Under the pieces are notes generated by a model. That model did not search any database and was not told the DNA's origin. It saw only the letters and a program-made list of their open reading frames with translations. DNA of 64,000 bases. It comes from Rhodocyclales bacterium. GTDB taxonomy: Bacteria > Pseudomonadota > Gammaproteobacteria > Burkholderiales > Rhodocyclaceae. This document shows positions 52,297 to 60,312 of this stretch, one piece after another. A program made the position numbers and the translations under genes. The stretch is from the NCBI GenBank assembly GCA_016235025.1, contig JACRMV010000001.1, positions 372,001-436,000 on the forward strand, written 5' to 3'. Numbering within the stretch: position 1 is the first letter of the stretch; every line of letters begins with the position of its first letter.

Positions 52297-52460
52297 TCAT
52301 TGTACCCCTCGACATCAATCAGCACCCGGCCATCCGGGGCGCGCTTGAATTCCAATCCTTCGCGCCATACGCCGTCGCGCACCTTGGTGCGGATCGCGTC
52401 CGGAGTATAGCCCGACCAATCCGCGAAGCGCTTGATGGTCATGTAGCGAACGGCGATCAT
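52170..52460 (-). CDS. excisionase-like small DNA-binding protein
   Basis: The 96-residue protein begins MIAVRYMTIKRFADWSGYTP and continues AIRTKVRDGVWREGLEFKRA, a compact winged-helix pattern like Xis/AlpA directionality factors. It precedes int on the same strand and overlaps its start by 127 nt, an unusually long overlap that implies coupled control. A start at 52442 is also possible. Excision function is inferred from fold and position. Confidence 0.65.
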   Translation of the reverse strand: MIAVRYMTIKRFADWSGYTPDAIRTKVRDGVWREGLEFKRAPDGRVLIDVEGYNEWVESANSTVFGPSRSQPSKSTFTTRVAAAERGSGLSPAPLT

Positions 52461-52549
52461 TGTGCGGCCCAGTAGTAACTTGTGACGTGTAAATCTAATC
52501 CGACCGTACTGCTTTTCTGGGGCTCAAAAGCGCACAGACCGGGCGCATT

Positions 52550-54262
52550 TCAAACTAATCCTGCTTCCTCCAGAAACCGCGACTCAAAACCCTCATCCAT
52601 GGCACTGCTGAGAATCAGGCGATTTTTTGCGCGAGTCATGCCGACGTACATCAGCCTGCGCTCTTCCTCTTCGGATGAATCGGTATGCGGAAGATTTCCA
52701 TCCTCGGTGCCCATGATCCACACGTTGTCGAACTCAAGCCCCTTGGAGGAATGGAGGGTCATCAGATGGATTCCAGATGACTTCTGCTTCCTGTCGGCTG
52801 TCGTGAGGAACCGCAAGCGCTGTCCCAGTGATCCGGACAGTTTGGCGACGGATGACTCCAGTCGATTCAGCATGGCAAGCTGCTGATCGTTCTTGCAGTG
52901 AGGTAGAAGCCAGGCTGATACTCCATGCACCACCAGTTCAGTTCGGCCTTTTCTCGCTTGCTCGGTCCATGATGAGAAACCGGCCAGCAATCCGGCCACT
53001 CGCTGGCGGTGATCGCCTTCGGGGCCACGCAATTCGAGGATCCTCGTGAGGTACTGCATGCAATCACCTTCACCTTGAACTTCGCGTGAATTCAAGTAGG
53101 CAGGGGCCACCCCGGCAAAAGCCAGAGCATTCGCGGCGCCTGTCCAGCCACCATCGAGCACGCTACGCTGGATACCCAGAAAGGCGCTTCCGAGTTTCCG
53201 GTCCCATATCCTCTTGCCACCGGTACGCTTGTACGGGATACCCAGTCCGCTGAGGCAGATCTCGACTGGATCCAGCTGGCTATTGGTTCGCCCGAAAATT
53301 CCCCATTCGGCGTCGATGCCGAGCATCGTGATCCGGTCGGCCACAATATCGGCCTCATCCCACCGGTCAGACGCTCTGACTATCTGGATATCGCCGGTGG
53401 ATGTTCTGAAAGCCTCAATGCGCTTCGGCGCCCGCTCCTTGTTGTGGGCGATCAGCTTTGCGGCATGTTCCAAAATATTTGGAGCGCAGCGGTAGTTTAG
53501 CGGCAGGGTTGTCTCGGTCGATGCCAGGGTCTCGGTGACCTCGATCAGGCCCGCATGTCCCATGGCGTGCCGGAAGGCGTACAGACTTTGATCATCATCC
53601 CCCACCAGGGTGACTTCGATGCCGGCGAGGCCGTGAGCTTTCACCCACGCCACCTGCACTTCATCCATATCCTGCGCTTCGTCTACCAGCAGCCAGCGGA
53701 CGGGCAGGGTCAGCAACTCCCCGGATTTGATCTTCTGGACAACTAACAGCACGATGTCCGCGAAGTCCATCGCGCCCTCGGATGCGAGGGTGTCCTGGTA
53801 GGCGCCATAGATCGCCTCGATGTCCGGTTGCGCAAAGACTGGCGTTCTGATCCTCGCCTTTGCACTATCGATGCTCTTGACGACATCCTCGAACGAGGCT
53901 TCGATCGGATGTTGGGCCATGCAGCGACGCAGTACCGCCATCCTTTCTCCATCTGACAGCAGACGCATGGGCTTCTGGCCACGTGGCAATCGTTTGAGCT
54001 GCGAAAGTGCGATGGAGTGAAAAGTCCCCACCGCGAGACGCCGTGCAACATCGGCACCACAGGACGGAAGGATCCGTGTCTTGAGTTCCGCGGCTGCGTC
54101 TCGAGTGAAGGTGACAGCGCACAAGCGTCCCTTGTCATGCGATGCGAGCAACCGAATGGCTCGCTCGGAAAGTACGCGGGTTTTACCGGAGCCAGGACAT
54201 GCAAGGACAGTGCAGTGGCCGACCGTGGAAACCGCACGCTCCTGGTGCGGATTCAGGTCCAC
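52550..54262 (-). CDS. UvrD/Rep-type superfamily 1 helicase
   Basis: The 570-residue helicase has Walker A ACPGSGKTRVL, VTFTRDAAAELKTRIL, Walker B VDEAQDMDEVQ, GDDDQSLYAFRHAMG, LPLNYRC, LMTLHSSKGLEFDNVWIMG and LMYVGMTRAKNRLIL. It is shorter than UvrD (about 720 residues) and lacks the usual C-terminal extension. It would unwind DNA 3'-5'. It starts 1 nt after the stop of the upstream gene, so the two form a pair. A role in element maintenance, repair or defence cannot be separated by sequence. Confidence 0.9.
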   Translation of the reverse strand: MDLNPHQERAVSTVGHCTVLACPGSGKTRVLSERAIRLLASHDKGRLCAVTFTRDAAAELKTRILPSCGADVARRLAVGTFHSIALSQLKRLPRGQKPMRLLSDGERMAVLRRCMAQHPIEASFEDVVKSIDSAKARIRTPVFAQPDIEAIYGAYQDTLASEGAMDFADIVLLVVQKIKSGELLTLPVRWLLVDEAQDMDEVQVAWVKAHGLAGIEVTLVGDDDQSLYAFRHAMGHAGLIEVTETLASTETTLPLNYRCAPNILEHAAKLIAHNKERAPKRIEAFRTSTGDIQIVRASDRWDEADIVADRITMLGIDAEWGIFGRTNSQLDPVEICLSGLGIPYKRTGGKRIWDRKLGSAFLGIQRSVLDGGWTGAANALAFAGVAPAYLNSREVQGEGDCMQYLTRILELRGPEGDHRQRVAGLLAGFSSWTEQARKGRTELVVHGVSAWLLPHCKNDQQLAMLNRLESSVAKLSGSLGQRLRFLTTADRKQKSSGIHLMTLHSSKGLEFDNVWIMGTEDGNLPHTDSSEEEERRLMYVGMTRAKNRLILSSAMDEGFESRFLEEAGLV

Positions 54263-54901
54263 CTATACCGCGAGAACGGATACTGACGACTCCGCTTCCG
54301 TTGGTGCTGCGGCAATGGCCGTGGAAGTTGAATCGGTCTCGGCCACACGGGTAGCGTTCTTTCGGGCGGCGATACTCGCTCGACTGGCCAGACCGCGAAA
54401 GCCCCCCGCAATGCGCAAGAGGCGGCGCTTCCATTCATACAGACTGCTGGAATAGTTTCCGTCCGGGATCGAGCCCGATAACCAAAGGGTGTCGAATTTG
54501 CCAACCAATCCATCGAACTCGCGGATGAGTCCGATGTAGCGCACTGCACGAGGAGAGGTGATCCTGGCCTCAAGCTCCTTCGGGTTCGAGTAGGTGACGC
54601 CGGCAAACTCGATACCGTTTGCATCGGCCAGCTTTTCAAGTCGAGCCACCTCGGAACGCATGTCTTCGAACATTTTGTCCAGGCGATCATCAACGACAGT
54701 CTCTACCTCGCGCGCCTGCTCGTCAGTGCCGATGACACGCAACACGACTGACAGAGAAAAAATTGCATTTGCGCAAAGCTCGAATCCACGATCAAACACC
54801 TGCTGGGCATGAAGAGAATGAAGTCTTACCTTCTGCGTGAAGTAGGGCCGACTGATGTCGTGTGACGCAGATGGGATGAACGCGGGAGGCCTGGTTGCCA
54901 T
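54263..54901 (-). CDS. DUF1845 (AcaB-like) family protein of integrative elements
   Basis: The 212-residue protein shows TQKVRLHSLHAQQVFDRGFE, DDRLDKMFEDMRSEVARLEK, FDGLVGKFDTLWLSGSIPDG and LYEWKRRLLRIAGGFRGLAS, a pattern like DUF1845 proteins of integrative conjugative elements. Some members act as AcaB-type regulators. The Ala/Ser/Thr-rich tail is probably disordered. It is the first gene of the leftward helicase unit. The family call rests on recall of conserved spacing, not on a search. Confidence 0.5.
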   Translation of the reverse strand: MATRPPAFIPSASHDISRPYFTQKVRLHSLHAQQVFDRGFELCANAIFSLSVVLRVIGTDEQAREVETVVDDRLDKMFEDMRSEVARLEKLADANGIEFAGVTYSNPKELEARITSPRAVRYIGLIREFDGLVGKFDTLWLSGSIPDGNYSSSLYEWKRRLLRIAGGFRGLASRASIAARKNATRVAETDSTSTAIAAAPTEAESSVSVLAV

Positions 54902-55052
54902 CTATGAACTCCTGGTGAGGGTGGCTCATGCTACAAAACCAGGCGCCAGAATCGAATGCGAAAAGCGCACAAAAGTGCACCGTCTGGCGGTTGCAAATCA
55001 GGAATGTCTCAGTGAAAATGGCTCCACATTCGTTGTGCCTAGTGCCATCGAT

Positions 55053-55191
55053 GAAGCGGTAGCTGGCCGCTGGAAACAATCAGCATTTACGTGCCGTTCA
55101 TGCCAGTGCGTGGCGGTACTCTGTAACTCCTGCGGGATACCCATCCCGCAATGGGAACAGGTGTCTCCAGGATTTTTAACTTGGAGGCATC
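55053..55191 (+). ncRNA. structured leader element, partial copy D
   Basis: The copy has the invariant hairpin AGCGGTAGCTGGCCGCT, then GAAACAATCAGCA, a GTGCCG/CGGTAC stem, and a downstream TGCGGG...CCCGCA hairpin before GGAGGCATC and the start codon at 55192. It lacks the 5' TTTCC/GGAAA domain of the other three copies. The remaining 54902-55052 part of this divergent intergenic region shows no gene. Confidence 0.5.
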
Positions 55192-55551
55192 ATGGAAAAA
55201 GTTCTTCTGGTTGCATCACTTATTGGGACAGTCCATCTTTTCGTGCTTGCTGTTGGCAGGTTCGGACACCTGGCATTTTCACCACCGGTGGCCACACCTG
55301 AACATTGGCCCGGCGCGCAAAAGTTCCCGGAATGGCACCGATCCGTGTCTGCATCCTCGCTTGTCAGTCATGACGATGGCGAGGAGGACTGGTCGAAGTA
55401 CGAAGTACCTGCCTTTATTCGGCGCGGCATTCCGATGCCGACGCTGGAAGTCGTGCAACCGAAAAAGCCGGCCAAAAGAAAGAAGGCCGTCAAAAAGTCG
55501 CAAGTTGTTGCTCCCACCGAAACCGAAGCCCGGTTTGAAGTGGTGCTCTAA
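55192..55551 (+). CDS. small membrane-anchored protein, unknown
   Basis: The 119-residue product starts with a hydrophobic segment (MEKVLLVASLIGTVHLFVLA) that is likely a membrane anchor, followed by an acidic region and a Lys-rich tail (KKPAKRKKAVKKS). TTGGAGGCATC precedes the ATG with ideal spacing. It is the first rightward gene of the operon-like block. I do not recognise the family. Confidence 0.6.
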   Translation: MEKVLLVASLIGTVHLFVLAVGRFGHLAFSPPVATPEHWPGAQKFPEWHRSVSASSLVSHDDGEEDWSKYEVPAFIRRGIPMPTLEVVQPKKPAKRKKAVKKSQVVAPTETEARFEVVL

Positions 55552-55578
55552 CTCGACTCTCTGAAACGATTCAAACCC

Positions 55579-55640
55579 ATGCGGGGATACTTTCCCCGCC
55601 TGGGGCCGGGTGTCTCCGCATTTTTATTCAAGGAGGCATC
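55579..55640 (+). promoter_or_regulatory. hairpin leader of the 26-aa peptide gene
   Basis: GCGGGGATACTTTCCCCGC forms a hairpin, followed by GGTGTCTCCGCATTTTT and AGGAGGCATC before the ATG. The same order (hairpin, GGTGTCTCC, T-run, GGAGGCATCATGGAA) precedes the gene at 55192. Confidence 0.55.
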
Positions 55641-55721
55641 ATGGAACTCGTTCTTATCGCGTGCTGCATTGGTGGTTTCGTCATCAGTCGTCCGATCATT
55701 CGGGCGCTGGGTCTGAGCTAA
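55641..55721 (+). CDS. 26-residue membrane peptide, twin 1
   Basis: A 26-residue peptide with one hydrophobic stretch begins MELVLIACCIGGF and continues ISRPIIRALGLS. It has a perfect AGGAGG site. A near-homologous peptide is encoded at 55867 with ISRPIVRALGLR at the same place. Conservation between the two copies at amino-acid but less at nucleotide level supports real coding. Function is unknown. Confidence 0.6.
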   Translation: MELVLIACCIGGFVISRPIIRALGLS

Positions 55722-55748
55722 ACCAGCACCAACCTCGCCTGTGGGAAT

Positions 55749-55798
55749 CCCGCAGGCCTAAAGATTTTCGAAAGAGAGTCCTTAGGCCTGCGGGGTTG
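55749..55798 (+). other. long stable hairpin between the twin peptide genes
   Basis: CCCGCAGGCCTAAAG (from 55749) pairs with CTTAGGCCTGCGGG (55781-55794) with only one bulged A; GGTTGTT follows. It could act as a terminator or attenuator between the peptides. Confidence 0.6.
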
Positions 55799-55866
55799 TT
55801 ACGGGCGTGCATCAAGCCTGGCAACTCGTGTGGGGTTCATTCATCAACCCGACAAGGAGCCTAGCC

Positions 55867-55950
55867 ATGATATTTCTGATACTCGCGATGTGTGCCGTTT
55901 CCGGTTTCATCATCAGCCGCCCCATCGTTCGCGCGCTGGGACTGCGATGA
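55867..55950 (+). CDS. 27-residue membrane peptide, twin 2
   Basis: The 27-residue peptide begins MIFLILAMCAVSGF and ends ISRPIVRALGLR. AAGGAGCC precedes the ATG. It shares the GF-[VI]-ISRPI-[IV]-RALGL half with twin 1, while the N-terminal halves share only hydrophobicity. This fits a membrane anchor with a conserved exposed C-terminus. Confidence 0.6.
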   Translation: MIFLILAMCAVSGFIISRPIVRALGLR

Positions 55951-55993
55951 CGACTGGCACCTGTCGTCAAGATGCGTCTCACCCCTTGATCGT

Positions 55994-56036
55994 CACGCAT
56001 CACGCAATTCGGATATTTTGGTTTGCGTGATGCGTG
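55994..56036. repeat. 14-bp perfect inverted repeat
   Basis: CACGCATCACGCAA (55994-56007) and TTGCGTGATGCGTG (56023-56036) pair perfectly around a 15-nt AT-richer loop. Each arm also holds CACGC twice. It lies upstream of leader copy A and could be an operator or RNA hairpin. Confidence 0.7.
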
Positions 56037-56046
56037 ATCCACCTAT

Positions 56047-56276
56047 CCCGCGCTTTGGTGCGGGCTTTCCAGAGCGCATCGCGAGGTGTGCTGCGGAAAA
56101 GGGAAATTGTCGCTTCTGGGTAACCAGGAGCATCAACAGGCGGTAGCTGGCCGCTCGAAACAAACAGCAATTAGCGACAGTCAGGCAACTGCCTGTCATT
56201 ACCAACCCCGCCAGGGACGCACGTTCCCGGCAGGGAATGAGCGCCTCCAACGGGAATCTTGCCTCTGGAGGTAGAA
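56047..56276 (+). ncRNA. structured leader element, copy A (before exonuclease gene)
   Basis: The element contains in order: hairpin CCCGC...GCGGG (56047-56064), the stem CTTTCC-AG-AGCGCA with TGTGCT-GC-GGAAA, the hairpin GGCGGTAGCTGGCCGCT, the linker GAAACAAACAGCAATT, a GACAG/CTGTC stem, the sequence CAACCCCGCC with a TTCCCGGCAGGGAA hairpin, and CTCTGGAGG before the ATG. Copies B and C keep the same order with compensatory changes. Confidence 0.6.
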
Positions 56277-57230
56277 ATGCTTATAGAAACTCAAGTTGGC
56301 ATTCTGTCGATGGCTGCCGAGGAGTACCACCGCAACAAGGACGCTGTTGGGCATTCAAGCCTTGTGCGGATCATGCGGTCCCCGGCACATTTTCAGGAAT
56401 ACGTCACCCATCCGTTCGAGCCGACTCCGGCAATGGCGTTTGGCACGGCCGTTCATTCCGCGGTTCTGGAGCCAGCCGCATTCGCTTCCGATTACGCTGT
56501 ATTCGATGAGTCGCAACTGGAAGGCACCTTGCAGTCGCTTGAAGACTACAAGACAGCGGCTGCGGAACTGGGCATCAAGGTAGGGAAGATGAAGAAGGAC
56601 GAAATCAGGGACGCCATCAAGGCAACCGACGTCGAGTCCAGATTTATCTTTCGGGAGGATGCAATTGCCAGGTTGTATGACGGCAAGCAAATCCTGACAC
56701 CGACCCTGATGATGGCCATCCGGTCCATTCAGGCAAGCATCGCTCGTCACGCAGGCGCTTCGCGTTTGCTGGCGAACGGGATGGCTGAAATGTCCGGCTT
56801 CTGGAGTGATCCGGAGACCGGGCTTGGATGTAAATGCCGACCGGACTGGCTTGTCATGGTCGATGAAACCATCACCGGCATCGTGGATGTGAAAACCTGC
56901 GCCGACGCTTCGGCCGAGGGATTTGCTCGTTCAATCGCCTCGCTCGGTTATGACCTGCAAGCGGCGTTCTATCAGGACGGCATCAAGGCCATTACTGGCA
57001 GGACGCTCCCGTTCTACTTCATCGCCGTCGAAAAGGACGCTCCGCAAGCGACAGCGGTCTATCGGGCCAGCGAGGACGTCATCGATGTCGGGCGCGCCAA
57101 GTTTCGTGGTGCGCTTCAGCTCCTGCAATGGTGTCGTGCAAACAACCACTGGCCGGCGTATCAGCCCAACGGGGAGATCGAAACGATCGAATTGCCTCGC
57201 TGGGCGGCGAACTTTGATCTGGAGAGCTGA
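56277..57230 (+). CDS. PD-(D/E)XK exonuclease-like protein
   Basis: The 317-residue protein resembles RecE/exodeoxyribonuclease VIII-like PDDEXK nucleases of mobile elements. It has SSLVRIMRSPAHFQEYV, AMAFGTAVHSAVLEP, CKCRPDWLVMVDETITGIVD followed by VKTCADAS (the D...xVK active-site pattern) and YDLQAAFYQDGIKA. It probably resects double-strand ends for the RecT-like protein encoded two genes on. ATG 56277 has GGAGG close upstream. A GTG-started small ORF follows after 1 nt. Confidence 0.85.
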   Translation: MLIETQVGILSMAAEEYHRNKDAVGHSSLVRIMRSPAHFQEYVTHPFEPTPAMAFGTAVHSAVLEPAAFASDYAVFDESQLEGTLQSLEDYKTAAAELGIKVGKMKKDEIRDAIKATDVESRFIFREDAIARLYDGKQILTPTLMMAIRSIQASIARHAGASRLLANGMAEMSGFWSDPETGLGCKCRPDWLVMVDETITGIVDVKTCADASAEGFARSIASLGYDLQAAFYQDGIKAITGRTLPFYFIAVEKDAPQATAVYRASEDVIDVGRAKFRGALQLLQWCRANNHWPAYQPNGEIETIELPRWAANFDLES

Positions 57231-57231
57231 A

Positions 57232-57480
57232 GTGCCGAGCAATCCAATCGAGCGGGTCGTAACTTGTCTCTACGAGGTCGGAGATCCGATTCTGTCGATC
57301 GCTGCCCGAGTGGAAGCAAAGGTGGATGCCCTCAAACAGGCAGAAGCCGAAGTTGTCCGTTGCAGGCGCGCGCTCAGGGAAAGTCGTCGATTGCTCCTTG
57401 CCTGCGTCAAACATAGCTATGTTGATTCGGAAATTGGAACCGCAGATGCGATGTGCAACCGACAGAAATTCCGTCCTTAG
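57232..57480 (+). CDS. small hypothetical protein
   Basis: The 82-residue frame starts with GTG one base after the exonuclease stop and has GGAG 8 nt upstream. It contains LYEVGDPILSIAARVEAKVD and KQAEAEVVRCRRALRESRRL, a likely coiled coil. Close spacing to the nuclease supports coding. Family unknown. Confidence 0.5.
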   Translation: MPSNPIERVVTCLYEVGDPILSIAARVEAKVDALKQAEAEVVRCRRALRESRRLLLACVKHSYVDSEIGTADAMCNRQKFRP

Positions 57481-57535
57481 GCTATGCGGCCCCTCTCACC
57501 GAGGAATAGTCTGAAACGGTAAAGCAGCAGCAGTA

Positions 57536-57612
57536 ATCAACCCGGCGGGAATGCCATGTTCCCGCAAGGGGCGTGGTGTGACCGCCTTTTCTAATTATTG
57601 GAGGTCAATACC
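57536..57612 (+). promoter_or_regulatory. hairpin leader of recT (type 2)
   Basis: CAACCCGGCGGGAATGCCAT and TTCCCGC form a hairpin, followed by GGGGCGTGGTGTGACCG, a T-rich stretch and TTGGAGG. The leader of ssb (59645) has nearly the same sequence, with changes that keep the hairpin. Confidence 0.55.
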
Positions 57613-58740
57613 ATGTCACTGCAAGCCTTGAGAAACATCAATCGCAACACGTCCAACGATGCTGAGCAACCGAAAGCTTTCCCGGCCATGCTGGAGCAGT
57701 TCAAGGGTGAAATTGCCCGTGCCCTGCCCAAGCACATCAATCCGGACCGCATGGCGCGCATTGCACTTACTGCATTCCGAATGACACCCAAGCTTGGAGA
57801 GTGTGATCCCCGCAGCGTATTCGCCGCGGTTATCCAGTCTTCGCAGATGGGGCTGGAAGTCGGTCTCATGGGGGAAGCGCATCTGGTGCCGTTTGGCAAC
57901 CAGTGCCAGCTGATCCCCGGCTACACGGGCCTGATGAAGCTCGCTCGACAGTCCGGGCTGGTTCAGGACATCTATGCCCACGAAGTCAGGGTGAATGACG
58001 TTTTTACCCTCAAGCTGGGCATGGAACGCAGTCTCGATCACGAGCCACTGACAACGCTGGGCGGCTTTCCTGCCGCCGACGACGAGCGTGGTGAGGTCGC
58101 CGGTTTCTATTCCGTCGCGGTGTTCAAGGATGGAAGTCGGACGTTCGTGGCGATGGGGCGCAAGGAGGTTGAGAAGATTCGCGATAACTCGCGGGGCTAT
58201 CAGTCTGCCAAGCGATACAAGAAGGAGTCTGTATGGGATTCCGACTTTACGGCCATGGGCCTGAAGACGGCGATTCGTCGCTTGTGCAAATTCTTGCCCA
58301 AATCACCCGAACTGGCCTCTGCGCTGGCGCTGGATGCTGCTGCGGAGCAGGGCAAGGCGCAAAACCTGAATTTGACCGATGTGATCGAGGGCAACTATGC
58401 ACCGATCATTGATGACGAGACGGGCGAGATCGCAGACGCCAAGCCGGTGACAAGCCGCGATGCCAAGCAATCCAGGCCGGGTGGCGATCCGGTTGAGGTG
58501 GCTGACGCAACTGGAAAGAAGGTGAAAGTGGATGGCGTGTCTGCCGTCGCTGTCGACCCCTCCGACCAGGAACCCAGCGCCAGGCTGAAAGCGATCTACG
58601 AACAGATGGCCAAGGCAACGAGCACGGAAGTGCTGGATGAAATCTATGTCCGCGCCGAAGGTGATCTGGATGGATCCGAACTGGAGGCCTTGATGCGGGA
58701 ATACCGCACATGCAAGGCAGCCATCGGCCGACTGATCTAA
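57613..58740 (+). CDS. recT: RecT-family single-strand annealing protein
   Basis: The 375-residue protein has the RecT core: FKGEIARALPKHINPDRMAR, SVFAAVIQSSQMGLEVGLMG, EAHLVPFGNQCQLIPGYTGL, MKLARQSGLVQDIYAHEVR, and VWDSDFTAMGLKTAIRRLCK. It anneals single strands during homologous recombination, together with the upstream exonuclease and SSB. The C-terminal 110 residues are an element-specific tail. ATG 57613 is 8 nt after TTGGAGG; an earlier in-frame ATG (57598) is less well placed. Confidence 0.94.
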   Translation: MSLQALRNINRNTSNDAEQPKAFPAMLEQFKGEIARALPKHINPDRMARIALTAFRMTPKLGECDPRSVFAAVIQSSQMGLEVGLMGEAHLVPFGNQCQLIPGYTGLMKLARQSGLVQDIYAHEVRVNDVFTLKLGMERSLDHEPLTTLGGFPAADDERGEVAGFYSVAVFKDGSRTFVAMGRKEVEKIRDNSRGYQSAKRYKKESVWDSDFTAMGLKTAIRRLCKFLPKSPELASALALDAAAEQGKAQNLNLTDVIEGNYAPIIDDETGEIADAKPVTSRDAKQSRPGGDPVEVADATGKKVKVDGVSAVAVDPSDQEPSARLKAIYEQMAKATSTEVLDEIYVRAEGDLDGSELEALMREYRTCKAAIGRLI

Positions 58741-58742
58741 AC

Positions 58743-58980
58743 CCCTCCCCGTGCTTCGGCACGGGGCTTTCCAGAGCATGGCGTGGTCCGTGCTGCGGAA
58801 AGCGAATTGTCCAAAATTGCTCCCCTGGCTATGCCAGCGGGACATGAAGGTAGCTGGCCTTCTGAAACAAACAGCATCTGGCCGCAATCGGGAAACCGGT
58901 TGTCATTAAAACCCCGCCGTGGGGCGCAAGCTCCCGGCAGGGAACGAGCGCCTCCGGCGGTTTTTCGTCTGGAGGTTGCA
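58743..58980 (+). ncRNA. structured leader element, copy B
   Basis: The element starts with CCCCGTGC-TTCG-GCACGGGG, followed by CTTTCC-AG-AGCATGG paired with CCGTGCT-GC-GGAAAG, the hairpin GAAGGTAGCTGGCCTTC, GAAACAAACAGCA, and a CAATCGG/CCGGTTG stem. It ends with CCGCCG (58914) able to pair with CGGCGG (58955), directly followed by TTTTT and CTGGAGG. The first hairpin can also terminate recT transcription. Confidence 0.6.
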
Positions 58981-59637
58981 ATGGACGTTGTAATCAATCA
59001 CGAGCAGGAGTTGTTCGTTGTTTCCGCTGGCAAGGGGTATTCAACCCTGGGCTTCGAGCATGTCTTCAAGCAATTGAAGCAACTCGTGGCGCGGCTGAAT
59101 CTCTCGATCCAGATTCGCGAGGATGAGAAGGGAACCATCGGTCAGTACGCCGATTTTCAGCGTGCCATCAACGAAGCTGCCAAGGCAAATCTCAAGGAGA
59201 CCTGGTTCAATCTCGACACTCCTGTCAAGGTTCGCCGAATCCTGGAGCAGTACCGCAAGAGCGGCAAGGCGATTCGCCTCTTCTACGGAGATGTGGAGAG
59301 AGGCGAAGACTGGCTGGAAGAAAACGACGTGGTGGGGAAAATCGGCCGCTCGTCGGGTACTTTCAAGATCCCCATCCTTCTTCAAAACGGCGAGGCATGG
59401 GGTGTCAGCATTCTCGATCACGCGATCGTCAGGCTGATGGATGTGGCCGATCGGAAGGTTCTCTGGGAGCACCCGAAATATCAGGCGCCTCAGTTGCAGA
59501 TTGTCGCGAAGCGCGTTGGCGAAGATCCCTATTCGGTGTTTGTCGACGGCGGTCCTCACGCAAGCTTCAGAACTTTGGCGAAGGCAGCCCAGTGGGTGGC
59601 GTTCATGGCCGGTGAGTGCATGGAAGCGCCGCAGTAG
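58981..59637 (+). CDS. conserved hypothetical protein of the element
   Basis: The 218-residue protein begins [20 protein letters not shown] and contains [40 protein letters not shown] and [21 protein letters not shown] do not recognise a domain; position between recT and ssb suggests a part in DNA processing. CTGGAGG precedes the ATG. The frame is open upstream into the leader, but the structured RNA there argues against an earlier start. Confidence 0.75.
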   Translation: MDVVINHEQELFVVSAGKGYSTLGFEHVFKQLKQLVARLNLSIQIREDEKGTIGQYADFQRAINEAAKANLKETWFNLDTPVKVRRILEQYRKSGKAIRLFYGDVERGEDWLEENDVVGKIGRSSGTFKIPILLQNGEAWGVSILDHAIVRLMDVADRKVLWEHPKYQAPQLQIVAKRVGEDPYSVFVDGGPHASFRTLAKAAQWVAFMAGECMEAPQ

Positions 59638-59644
59638 TCCAGTA

Positions 59645-59723
59645 TTTCAACCAACCCGGCGGGATCGTCATGCTCCCGTCAGGGGCATGGTGTGACCGTC
59701 CTTTTCATCACAAGGAGTTCATC
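59645..59723 (+). promoter_or_regulatory. hairpin leader of ssb (type 2)
   Basis: CAACCCGGCGGGATCGTCAT and GCTCCCG form a hairpin, followed by GGGGCATGGTGTGACCG, TCCTTTTCATCAC and AAGGAG. It is a close homologue of the recT leader at 57536. Confidence 0.55.
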
Positions 59724-60134
59724 ATGCTTAACAAGGTTCAGTTGATTGGTTTTCTGGGGGCTGACCCCGAGCTTCGACGCAGCAATGACAGCGATGCCAT
59801 TGCGCGCGCAAATATTGCCACCAGCGAAAGCTGGAAGAAGGATGGCGAGAAGCACGAAAAAACGGAATGGCACCGTGTCGTGTTCTTCGGAAAACTCGCC
59901 GAGATTGTGGGCGAGTATCTGAAGAAAGGTTCGCTGGTGTATGTCGAGGGCCGTCTCCAGACCCGTTCATGGGACAAGGATGGCGAGACTCGCTACACCA
60001 CTGAAATCGTCGGCGAGAGCATGAAAATGCTTCCCAGCGGCGGCGGCAAGGCCAGGGAAGGTTCTGACGCGCCCAGATCGGCGCCGAAAGGAAACCCCAA
60101 GGCGGCACAACCCTTCGATGACGGTCCATTCTGA
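59724..60134 (+). CDS. ssb: single-stranded DNA-binding protein
   Basis: The 136-residue SSB has the OB fold ([54 protein letters not shown]) and a Gly/Pro-rich linker. Its acidic tip is FDDGPF, close to the DDDIPF interaction tail. It is shorter than chromosomal SSB and belongs to the element's recombination set. ATG 59724 has AAGGAG 8 nt upstream. Confidence 0.94.
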   Translation: MLNKVQLIGFLGADPELRRSNDSDAIARANIATSESWKKDGEKHEKTEWHRVVFFGKLAEIVGEYLKKGSLVYVEGRLQTRSWDKDGETRYTTEIVGESMKMLPSGGGKAREGSDAPRSAPKGNPKAAQPFDDGPF

Positions 60135-60174
60135 TCGCTTCACGCTCAGGCACTGCTCTTAGCGTCTGACATTT

Positions 60175-60312
60175 CCAACCCCACCGGGGAGTCACCCCGG
60201 TCGGGGTGCCTCTATGCCGGTGGGTAATTCACCGGCCCGCGATGGGGCCTTCCCAAGTGCCTCGCGCGGGCATTTCGGCAGGCCCCGTCCGGGGCTACTC
60301 ATGGAGGCAATC
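60175..60312 (+). promoter_or_regulatory. multi-hairpin leader of the primase-like gene
   Basis: The leader holds CCACCGGGG...CCCCGGTCGG, an outer CCACCGG/CCGGTGG pairing, GCCCGCG/CGCGCGGGC and CCCCGTCCGGGG, then ATGGAGGCAATC before ATG 60313. It is unlike copies A to C in sequence but shows the same layout of hairpins before the ribosome binding site. Confidence 0.45.

Noticed and set aside
52550-54262. Helicase as GajB of a Gabija defence system
   Set aside because: No OLD/Toprim GajA-type nuclease lies next to it; the neighbour is a DUF1845-like protein.
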